Shown: piece after piece, positions 27,115 to 34,609 of the stretch
Numbering within the stretch: the first letter of the stretch is position 1
How the letters are laid out: each line of letters opens with the position of its first letter
From: CAILZL01 sp050181835
GTDB taxonomy: Bacteria; Pseudomonadota; Gammaproteobacteria; Steroidobacterales; Steroidobacteraceae
Assembly: GCA_050181835.1 (NCBI GenBank)
Contig: JBFXCU010000011.1
Coordinates: 20,978 to 84,977, forward strand
Length of the DNA stretch: 64,000 bases
Direction: 5' to 3'
Made by a program: the position numbers and the translations under genes
The notes under the pieces: model-generated
What the model was told of the DNA's origin: nothing
The model's database searches: none
What the model saw: only the letters and a program-made list of their open reading frames with translations

Positions 27115-28011
27115 ATGCAGCCCGCGCACTTACGTACTCACCCTGCTTTGCAAACCGGCTTTACGCTAATCGAACTGGTGGTGTCGATCATCATCACGGC
27201 CATAGTGATCGGCTTTATGATCATGTTTATCGCCACGCCGGTACAGGCTTACCTTGCGCAGGGTCGCCGCGCCAGCCTCGCCCATGAGGCGGAGATCAGC
27301 ATGCACAACTTGGACATCGACCTGCGTAGTGCGTTACCTAACAGCGTGCGGTATACCCAGAGCGGCTCAGTGCTGGCTATCGAGTTATGGCCGGTAGTTG
27401 ATGTGGCCAGCTATAGAGACAGCGGCTCACTCGGTGCGGGCAATGCGCTCCACGAACTCGATTTCGTCGCTGCCGACACCAGCTTCAGCAACTACATAGC
27501 ATTTACCAAGATCACCTACCCATTTGTATCCGGCCAGCACCATTTAGTAGTCAATAATCTGGGCCAGGCGGGTGCCAACGTATACGCAATGAACAATGTC
27601 ATCACTCCCAATGGCAGCAGCATTCGCATCGACAACGTCAGCACTGGCAGCTTCACACCAGCGCTGCCCGCTAACGAAGACCATGTCACCATCAGTCCCG
27701 GTTTCAAATTCGCCAGCGCGTCAGCACGCCATCATGTGTATCTGGTGAGCACCCCAGTCCGATATATCTGTAATACCAGCACCAATACCCTGACCCGCTA
27801 CGCTAACTACACCATCAACAGTATGTTGAGCACAGCCGTACCCAGCGGTGGCAGCAGCTCGCAGATCGCCAGCATGGTTAGCTCATGTTCGATCAGCTGC
27901 ATTCCCGGCACCGCACAATGCAGCACGGTAATCACCCTTAATATGGTCTTCAGCAAGGATGGTGAGAGCCTCAATGCCATGCAACAAGTTGCTCTGGATT
28001 ACTCGCCATGA
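27115..28011 (+). CDS. mshO: MSHA minor pilin MshO
   Basis: A 298-residue large minor pilin of the GspJ/PilW type with a 15-residue leader, processing site G|FTLIE and the helix VVSIIITAIVIGFMIMFI. Several Cys residues sit in the C-terminal third (CNTST, SSCSISC, QCST), probably paired. Overlaps mshP by ATGA. Confidence 0.87.
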   Translation: MQPAHLRTHPALQTGFTLIELVVSIIITAIVIGFMIMFIATPVQAYLAQGRRASLAHEAEISMHNLDIDLRSALPNSVRYTQSGSVLAIELWPVVDVASYRDSGSLGAGNALHELDFVAADTSFSNYIAFTKITYPFVSGQHHLVVNNLGQAGANVYAMNNVITPNGSSIRIDNVSTGSFTPALPANEDHVTISPGFKFASASARHHVYLVSTPVRYICNTSTNTLTRYANYTINSMLSTAVPSGGSSSQIASMVSSCSISCIPGTAQCSTVITLNMVFSKDGESLNAMQQVALDYSP

Positions 28012-28421
28012 GCATGCGTAACCGACAACAAAGTGGCATGGCGCTGGTTGCCGCGATATTCCTGATTGTGGTGTTGGCTGGGTTGGGTCTGGTCGCCACC
28101 CGTCTGAGCAGCGCCCAGCAACAAGGTGTCAACACACGAGTTCTGGTAGCACGGGCACAAGCCGCCGCAGACAGTGGCATTGAGTGGGGTATCTATCAGG
28201 CGCTTACTGCCGGAGTCTGTAACACCACCACCTCGTTGCCACTCACACAAGTGTCATTGCGAAACTTCACTGCGCTAGTCAGTTGCACCAGTCACAACCA
28301 CCAACTAAATGGCGTGACCTACCAAGTGTATCAACTGACTTCACGGGCGCAGCACGGCGCGTATGGACAGCCGGATTATGTGTTTCGGCAAGCCACTCGC
28401 TCTGTTAGTAACGCGCCTTAG
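28008..28421 (+). CDS. mshP: MSHA biogenesis protein MshP (PilX-like)
   Basis: A 137-residue protein with a non-classical prepilin N-terminus RQQSGMALVAAIFLIVVLAGLGL, as in PilX and GspK relatives, followed by the helix AQAAADSGIEWGIYQAL. It is the last gene of the pilus locus; the large adhesin-like mshQ that usually follows is missing, and the convergent slyX lies 32 bp beyond. A small hairpin (TGAGTG/CACTCA, about 28441-28456) occupies the junction but lacks a U-run. Confidence 0.86.
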   Translation: MSMRNRQQSGMALVAAIFLIVVLAGLGLVATRLSSAQQQGVNTRVLVARAQAAADSGIEWGIYQALTAGVCNTTTSLPLTQVSLRNFTALVSCTSHNHQLNGVTYQVYQLTSRAQHGAYGQPDYVFRQATRSVSNAP

Positions 28422-28453
28422 TTTTATTATTGCAAGGCACTGAGTGTGCTCAC

Positions 28454-28660
28454 TCAATAATGCGGTGGCCGCTCTTCTTCTTCGTTATAAGGATGTTGTT
28501 GCTGAGACGATTCCGCAACCCGCGTCGACAAAGCCTGCACACGCGCGCGTAATTCATTCAATTCTCGCTGCTGTCGATACACTACATCACTCAACTCGTG
28601 ACTAGCGCGTTCCAAATAGGCGAGCTTCAATTCAAGCCGCTCCAGCAACTCGTTATCCAT
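28454..28660 (-). CDS. slyX: SlyX family protein
   Basis: A 68-residue coiled-coil protein ending in RPPHY, the conserved SlyX C-terminus, with the helix LERLELKLAYLERASHELSDVVYRQQREL. Function is unknown in all species. It begins 3 bp after the corC stop, so here it belongs to the miaB-phoH-ybeY-corC transcription unit rather than sitting next to slyD as in E. coli. Confidence 0.88.
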   Translation of the reverse strand: MDNELLERLELKLAYLERASHELSDVVYRQQRELNELRARVQALSTRVAESSQQQHPYNEEEERPPHY

Positions 28661-28663
28661 GGC

Positions 28664-29527
28664 TTACTCCGCTTCCGGCTCAGCAATATCCATCGGCGTC
28701 ACCAGTCGCAATAATTCAATACGCCGCCGATCACCGCGTAACACTTTGTAATCAAATCCGTCCAATTGAATGACTTCACCACGGCGCGGCAAGCGGCCCA
28801 AATGACTTAATAATAGACCACCAATGGTGTCAAACTCTTCGTCACTGTAAGCGGTTGAAAAATACTCATTGAAGTCTTCAATGAGCGTTTGTGCACGCAC
28901 CGTAAACGTACGCCGACCCTCGCGACGGATGTCTTGCTCATCTTCAATGTCGTATTCGTCGTCAATATCGCCAACGATTTGTTCCAGTACATCTTCGATG
29001 GTCACCAACCCCGCTACGACACCATATTCATCCACCACGATTGCCATGTGGTTGTGGTTGGCGCGAAACTCCTTCAGCAGCACATTGAGTCGCTTGCTTT
29101 CTGGAATAAATACCGCACCACGCAAGCATTCCTTGATATCAAAATGATCTTCATCATCATGCATCAAGCGCAGTAAATCCTTGGCCAGCAATATCCCGAT
29201 CACTTTTTCGTGATCATCGCCCACCACCGGAAAGCGGGAGTGTCCAGACTCAATAACAGCGGGAAGAATCTCATCCAGAGTATCATCGCGATTGATTACC
29301 ACCATCTGCGAACGCGTCACCATGATGTCACGCACCTGTTGTTCCGCCACTTCCAGCACACCCTGTAACATGGCAAACACTTCGTCATCAATGATGCCGC
29401 GATCCCTGACGTTTTCCAGCGTTTCCAGCAACTCATCACGATCACGTGGATCACCGCTCAGGGAGTCCGCCAATCGTTTTATCCAGCGCCCGGTTTTACC
29501 CGTGTCGCGTTCCGAGTCGTCGCTCAT
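28664..29527 (-). CDS. corC: CBS-pair transporter-associated protein CorC (YbeX)
   Basis: A 287-residue cytoplasmic protein: N-terminal acidic linker, a CBS pair (about 65-190, opening with VRDIMVTRSQMVVI and including VVDEYGVVAGLVTIEDVLEQIVGDI) and a C-terminal CorC_HlyC domain (about 205-280). It is linked to magnesium/cobalt handling and ribosome metabolism. It overlaps the ybeY stop region by ATGA and is followed by slyX. Confidence 0.93.
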   Translation of the reverse strand: MSDDSERDTGKTGRWIKRLADSLSGDPRDRDELLETLENVRDRGIIDDEVFAMLQGVLEVAEQQVRDIMVTRSQMVVINRDDTLDEILPAVIESGHSRFPVVGDDHEKVIGILLAKDLLRLMHDDEDHFDIKECLRGAVFIPESKRLNVLLKEFRANHNHMAIVVDEYGVVAGLVTIEDVLEQIVGDIDDEYDIEDEQDIRREGRRTFTVRAQTLIEDFNEYFSTAYSDEEFDTIGGLLLSHLGRLPRRGEVIQLDGFDYKVLRGDRRRIELLRLVTPMDIAEPEAE

Positions 29528-30153
29528 CGTGTTCCTTTAACATCAGTCAGTTGATAAGGATTGGCAAAGCCAAACTGTTCCAGTATCGCAATCTCGCACG
29601 CTTCCATGACCAGCGCATCGCGCTCTATTTCATGGTCGTAGCCGAGCAGGTGCAATACGCCATGAATCATCATATGCGCCCAATGCGCAGCCACAGTAAT
29701 GTCTTGCTGCTTGGCTTCGCGCGCCACTACTGGCACGCACACAGCCAAATCGCCGAGGGTCGGCAGTTCATCCAGTTCAAAACCTTCACCGGCGGGGAAA
29801 GACAACACATTGGTAGCATGATCTTCATCTCGCCACTCGCGGTTTAGCTTGCGACTCTCCGCCGCCCCCACCAGTTTGAGGGAAACCTGCACCGGTGGCA
29901 CGACTCGCTTGCGCGTACCACGCACATTCATACTATGCGCGGCGTGATGTACAAGATACGCAGCCTGCGCCCAAAGTTGCAGTCGCTTGTTACTCGGCAC
30001 GCCGATTCGCTTAATACCGGCCTGCACTTCCAGCGTCAATATGGCTGGAGCGACGCGACGCGCACTGGTCTTTTTAGCCTTAGCGCGACTCACAGCGGTA
30101 CTTTTTGTTTTGGCTTTTGTTTTGGCTTTGGTTTTTTTCTTGACGGTCGGCAT
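29524..30153 (-). CDS. ybeY: Endoribonuclease YbeY with a Lys/Ala-rich N-terminal extension
   Basis: The metal-dependent RNase of 16S rRNA maturation and ribosome quality control. The zinc motif is His164, His168 and His174 in HMMIHGVLHLLGYDH; NREWRDEDHATNVLSFP is also diagnostic. The protein is 209 residues against about 155 in E. coli; the extra part is mostly an N-terminal basic tail (residues 1-35) with KTKAKTKAKTK repeats. The ATG at 30153 overlaps the phoH stop by one base, so this tail is probably translated. Confidence 0.93.
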   Translation of the reverse strand: MPTVKKKTKAKTKAKTKSTAVSRAKAKKTSARRVAPAILTLEVQAGIKRIGVPSNKRLQLWAQAAYLVHHAAHSMNVRGTRKRVVPPVQVSLKLVGAAESRKLNREWRDEDHATNVLSFPAGEGFELDELPTLGDLAVCVPVVAREAKQQDITVAAHWAHMMIHGVLHLLGYDHEIERDALVMEACEIAILEQFGFANPYQLTDVKGTR

Positions 30154-31175
30154 TAGCTTTGCTCGTTATGGGAGTCAATCTGTTGTTGCCGTCGCTCATA
30201 GGCGCGCACGATGCGTTGTACCAATGGGTGACGCACTACATCCTGCGATTGAAAATACGTGAAGGCCACGCCTTCAACACCCGGCAACAGATCCATCACC
30301 TGCCGCAACCCGGATACTTGATGGTGCGGCAAATCAGTTTGCGTGATATCACCCGTCACTACTGCCTTGGAGCCAAACCCAAGTCGGGTCAGGAACATTT
30401 TCATCTGTTCGCCCGAGGTATTCTGCGCTTCGTCCAGAATAATGAAGGAGTCATTGAGCGAGCGCCCGCGCATAAATGCCAGTGGCGCAATTTCAATGAT
30501 GTTGCGCTCAATCGCTTTGCTGACACGATCAAAGCCCATCATGTCGTATAGCGCGTCATACATGGGGCGCAAATAGGGATCCACTTTTTGCGTGAGGTCA
30601 CCGGGCAGGAATCCCAACCGCTCACCGGCTTCCACAGCTGGCCTGACCAGTACAATGCGACGTACTCGATCAGATTGCAGCGCATCCACCGCGCAGGCCA
30701 CAGCAAGATACGTTTTGCCAGTACCGGCTGGACCAATACCAAAGGTCAAATCATTGCTGCGTATGTTGGCCAGATACTGACGTTGATTTGCACCACGACC
30801 ACGCACGCCACCACGCAAGGTATGAATCACCGGGTCTGGTTTTGACTCAACCTCATGCACAGGCGAGTCGCCATTCACTTCAATCGTTTGTATCTGCTCC
30901 TGAATACACAGGTGTACGCGCTCGGGAGTGAGCTGCTCTTGTCCAGCCAGCTGATCGAGTTGCTGCATTACGTGCATAGCCTGCTGCGTATTGACCTCAG
31001 CACCAATAATTTGCAACAGCGCACCGCGACGCCGCAGCTCCACCGCAAACCTGGCTTCAATTTGGCGCAGATTTTCCTCTAATGGTCCGACCAGATTGGC
31101 CAACTGAGTAGCGGTGGTTGAAGCCAGTTCCAGCTCACGGGTAGTGGCTGCAAGTTTGGTAAGGGGTACGTTCAC
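30153..31175 (-). CDS. ybeZ: PhoH-like ATPase YbeZ
   Basis: A 340-residue PhoH-family protein with Walker A GPAGTGKT at residues 148-155 and Walker B FIILDEAQN; the line RGRSLNDSFIILDEAQNTS is typical. It works next to YbeY in RNA metabolism and is probably an RNA helicase or NTPase. Located 70 bp after miaB and overlapping ybeY by one base. Confidence 0.93.
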   Translation of the reverse strand: MNVPLTKLAATTRELELASTTATQLANLVGPLEENLRQIEARFAVELRRRGALLQIIGAEVNTQQAMHVMQQLDQLAGQEQLTPERVHLCIQEQIQTIEVNGDSPVHEVESKPDPVIHTLRGGVRGRGANQRQYLANIRSNDLTFGIGPAGTGKTYLAVACAVDALQSDRVRRIVLVRPAVEAGERLGFLPGDLTQKVDPYLRPMYDALYDMMGFDRVSKAIERNIIEIAPLAFMRGRSLNDSFIILDEAQNTSGEQMKMFLTRLGFGSKAVVTGDITQTDLPHHQVSGLRQVMDLLPGVEGVAFTYFQSQDVVRHPLVQRIVRAYERRQQQIDSHNEQS

Positions 31176-31245
31176 AGACTCTGCTTTATCGGCTCAGAAA
31201 ACATGATGGGCAGAAAAACAACCATACTGTCGCAGAGGCTTGCCA

Positions 31246-32604
31246 TCAGCCAGTCGCCACGCGCGCTGCATCGGGCACCGCAGCGCTCACCCACCGGCCA
31301 CGCAAAGAATTTCTCAACACTTCGACGATTTGCACTGCCACAAATTGATTGATTAGCTGTGGCGGCCCCTCGAAATGCACCCAACGCATATTTTCGGTAC
31401 GTCCTGACAGCAACTGATCATTGGTCTTGGACGGACCGGTTACTAACACGCGTTGTACGCTGCCCAGCATGGTTTCGCTGATAGCCGCAGCCTGGCTATT
31501 GAGACGCGCCTGTAGCTGCTCCAGCCGCTGTTGTTTCTCATCATGACTGACTTCGTCCAGCAACGATGCCGCAGGTGTACCGGGACGACGACTGTAAATA
31601 AAACTAAAAGACTGATCAAAACCAACCTCAGCCACCAACTTCATGGTGCCCGCAAAGTCTTGGTCACTTTCACCGGGAAAGCCGACGATAAAGTCAGAAG
31701 AAATAGTGATATCCGGACGTACCGCGCGCAGCTTGCGTATCTTCTGCTTGTATTCGAGCACCGTATGACGACGACCCATCAACGACAGGACTCGATCCGA
31801 GCCGCTTTGCACCGGCAGGTGCAAATAACTGGCCAGCTTCGGCACGTCGCGATACGCGGCAATCAAAGCATCGTTGAATTCAACCGGATGCGAGGTCATA
31901 AAGCGAATACGTTCAATGCCATCTATGTCGGCCACTAACCGGATCAATCCAGCCAAGTCGCACTCTTCACCGTCCTCCCGCTCACCCGCATAAGCATTCA
32001 CGGTCTGGCCCAGCAGGGTAATTTCTTTCACGCCTTGCAGTGCGAGGGCATGGACTTCATCGAGCACCTGGGTGACTGGACGACTGACTTCTTCGCCACG
32101 GGTGTAAGGCACCACGCAAAAAGTACAGAACTTGCTGCAACCTTCGATAATCGACACCAACGCCGTCGCGCCTTCGGCACGCGCGGCGGGCATATAGTCA
32201 AACTTTTCAATCTCGGGGAAACTGACATCCACCTGCGACCGACCCGTATCCTTAAGTGCGGTCAACATTTGTGGCAGGCGATGCAGGGTTTGGGGGCCGA
32301 ACACCAAATCCACATAGGGTGCACGAGCAGTAATGCCTTCCCCTTCCTGACTGGCCACGCAGCCACCCACGCCAATGATGAGGCCGGGGCGACGCCGCTT
32401 GAGTCGGTTCCAGCGCCCCAGCTGCGAAAAGACTTTTTCTTGGGCTTTCTCGCGGATTGAGCAGCTATTAAGCAACAGCACATCGGCCTGCTCTTCGTCG
32501 TCGGTCAATTCATATCCGGCCGCGTTATTAAGCACATCCAGCATTTTTGCTGAGTCGTACTCATTCATCTGGCAACCAAAAGTGCGAATAAACAAACGCG
32601 GCAT
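31246..32604 (-). CDS. miaB: tRNA-2-methylthio-N6-isopentenyladenosine synthase MiaB
   Basis: Radical-SAM methylthiotransferase that adds the methylthio group to i6A37 of tRNA. From the ATG at 32604 it has 452 residues and starts MPRLFIRTFGCQMNEYDSAK like its homologues. The auxiliary cluster uses Cys11, Cys48 and Cys82; the radical-SAM cluster is CSKFCTFC (Cys156, 160, 163). A TRAM domain closes the protein. The frame is open 13 codons further to a TTG at 32643 without a ribosome site; I prefer the ATG by homology, although it also lacks a clear ribosome site. Confidence 0.93.
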   Translation of the reverse strand: MPRLFIRTFGCQMNEYDSAKMLDVLNNAAGYELTDDEEQADVLLLNSCSIREKAQEKVFSQLGRWNRLKRRRPGLIIGVGGCVASQEGEGITARAPYVDLVFGPQTLHRLPQMLTALKDTGRSQVDVSFPEIEKFDYMPAARAEGATALVSIIEGCSKFCTFCVVPYTRGEEVSRPVTQVLDEVHALALQGVKEITLLGQTVNAYAGEREDGEECDLAGLIRLVADIDGIERIRFMTSHPVEFNDALIAAYRDVPKLASYLHLPVQSGSDRVLSLMGRRHTVLEYKQKIRKLRAVRPDITISSDFIVGFPGESDQDFAGTMKLVAEVGFDQSFSFIYSRRPGTPAASLLDEVSHDEKQQRLEQLQARLNSQAAAISETMLGSVQRVLVTGPSKTNDQLLSGRTENMRWVHFEGPPQLINQFVAVQIVEVLRNSLRGRWVSAAVPDAARVATG

Positions 32605-32897
32605 CGGGTGGTTGGGCGAAATCACTGGCGGCAGGGACGTCAAGGATACGGCCCAGGAGGGATTTTTTCCATGTGCGATCGCTGACGGAGGTCATATCGC
32701 TAACTCTGTGCGACTGGATCTATGGCTCGAGTGGTGTCGCTTTTTCGCCAAAGTCGGTGCGAGCCTAGATTTGCCGCCAATGTGCCAAACGGCAACACAC
32801 TATACAATGGGCGACTTTCCTTCCCACCTAAAGCCCCCTACAGGATGTCGATAGCATAAAACGACCCTGACAATGACTGCCAGACAGAACCTTCAAC

Positions 32898-34172
32898 GTG
32901 AAATCAATCAACCTCATCAATCTGGCCATACGTCGCGGATGCTTAGCTACAGTACTCTGCCTCTGCGCCGGTATCTGCTGCGCCCAGTCCGTTGGTGAAG
33001 GCCTGCACTTCAGCGGTTTTGGCAGCCTCGGCACCTCCTACGTGGGTGCGCCCGATGGCTGGGTTTACAAGCGAGAATTCTCACAGTCCGGCAATAACAA
33101 CGCCCAAGATCTCGACTCGCGTCTGGGCCTGCAACTGAACTACTCCCTCAATGAAAAATTTGAGTTGGTCGGCCAGGCGATCCTGCGTAAACGTCCAACC
33201 GCAGCTCCTACCAGCGACAGCATTGAATGGGCATTTGCCGCCTACCGGCCAAACGCTGATTGGATGCTAAGACTAGGCCGCGTCAATGTAGATGCCTTCA
33301 TTATGACCGATCATCGCAATGTTGGCTTTGCATATACGTACGCCCGACCTCCGGTCGAGTTCTATTCGCAGATACCCACCTCGCTGGATGGTGCCGACCT
33401 GACGCGAATCTGGAACACTGACGACGCACTGTGGCAGGCCAAGGTATTTGCAGGCGGCGGCAACGCTACTAGCGGCAGCGGTTTGTCCAAAATCAAGGGA
33501 CGGAAAGTAGCAGGAATAACGGTTTCGCGTGAAGCTGCGGGCTTACTGCTCCGAATCAGTCTTGTGCAAGCCCACATGACCTTTGACTCAGAGCCCCTGC
33601 AATTGCTGGTTGACAATCTGGACAGTCTGACTGCACTACCCATTCCTACGGTGGCCACGCAGGCCAAAGATTTCCAGTCACAAATCACCACCAATGATCG
33701 CAAACATACCTATGCGTCGTTCGGAGCACGGTATGAACGCGCTGACTGGTTGTTAAGCGGCGAAGTCGCAAACATTTCAGGCAGCAACCAGTTTGGTGTA
33801 TCAGCTGGCTACGCTAGTCTCGGTCGGCGTTTTGGGCCATTAATGATTTACGCTATCTCCAGCCGGATGCATACCCGCAGCGCGCCAGTAGACACACCCG
33901 ACTGGGCCACACCGTTGACTTTTTTTGGACCGCAGGTGGCGCAACAAGCACAGTACCTGGCCCGTACAGCGGCTGACGTAATCAACGGTTTTGGTATCAG
34001 GCAAAAATCAGTGTCGGTCGGGAGTCGCTGGGATCTGACCAGCGAGCTGGCGTTGAAAGTCCAATGGGATCGGATACGTGTCGACGCCAACGGTAGCGGA
34101 GCCTGGGCCAATGCCTCGCTGGATGCTGCCCACGCTAATGTGGGAAGCGTCATGTTGGACTTCGTATTCTGA
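32898..34172 (+). CDS. Porin-like outer-membrane beta-barrel protein
   Basis: A 424-residue exported protein with a signal peptide ending near CCAQS, then GLHFSGFGSLGTSYVG, a run of alternating amphipathic strands and a terminal Phe (VMLDFVF), the outer-membrane insertion signature. I do not recognise a specific substrate. It starts with GTG at 32898, and lies 8 bp before the small binding-protein gene, which overlaps the hybrid kinase gene, so the three form one transcription unit. A role in letting the sensed solute into the periplasm is inference from this order. Confidence 0.75.
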   Translation: MKSINLINLAIRRGCLATVLCLCAGICCAQSVGEGLHFSGFGSLGTSYVGAPDGWVYKREFSQSGNNNAQDLDSRLGLQLNYSLNEKFELVGQAILRKRPTAAPTSDSIEWAFAAYRPNADWMLRLGRVNVDAFIMTDHRNVGFAYTYARPPVEFYSQIPTSLDGADLTRIWNTDDALWQAKVFAGGGNATSGSGLSKIKGRKVAGITVSREAAGLLLRISLVQAHMTFDSEPLQLLVDNLDSLTALPIPTVATQAKDFQSQITTNDRKHTYASFGARYERADWLLSGEVANISGSNQFGVSAGYASLGRRFGPLMIYAISSRMHTRSAPVDTPDWATPLTFFGPQVAQQAQYLARTAADVINGFGIRQKSVSVGSRWDLTSELALKVQWDRIRVDANGSGAWANASLDAAHANVGSVMLDFVF

Positions 34173-34180
34173 GGTCCGCC

Positions 34181-34609
34181 ATGCACCAACTACTGCAACT
34201 GATTTTGCTGGCTACAACGCTAGCACTCGCCCCCAGTGCTCACGCCGATTTTTACATTGTGGTCGAGGCGAGTAATCCGCAGCAATCATTAACGCAGAAA
34301 CAGGTGGTAGATCTGTTCATGGGTCGCAGTCGTTCATTCACCAACGGCGAATTCTCCGTACTACTGGATCTGCCACGCGACAACCCGACCCGCGCAGAGT
34401 TCTATCAGGCCTTAACCGGGTTAAGTGCTGCGCAGGTGAACAGTTATTGGTCGCGGTTAATGTTCTCAGGACGAAACACACCACCCACGTCTTTCAAAGA
34501 CGAAGCGACGATTATCGCCATGCTCAAACGCAATCCGAACGCTATCGGCTGGCTGTCAACACAGCCCACCGACAAACGATTACGCACCCTGCTGGTGATC
34601 AAGAGATAA
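34181..34609 (+). CDS. Small periplasmic phosphate-binding-protein-like (PBP/PstS-like) protein
   Basis: A 142-residue exported protein (signal peptide cleaved near SAHA|D) that matches one lobe of PstS-like binding proteins: VEASNPQQSLTQKQVVDLFMGRSRSFTNG followed by RAEFYQALTG and the segment DEATIIAMLKRNPNAIGWLS. Full PstS proteins have two lobes and 250 residues or more, so this is a half-size version. The stop overlaps the hybrid kinase start (TAATG). It is a plausible soluble sensor subunit; no phosphate transport genes are nearby. Confidence 0.75.
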   Translation: MHQLLQLILLATTLALAPSAHADFYIVVEASNPQQSLTQKQVVDLFMGRSRSFTNGEFSVLLDLPRDNPTRAEFYQALTGLSAAQVNSYWSRLMFSGRNTPPTSFKDEATIIAMLKRNPNAIGWLSTQPTDKRLRTLLVIKR

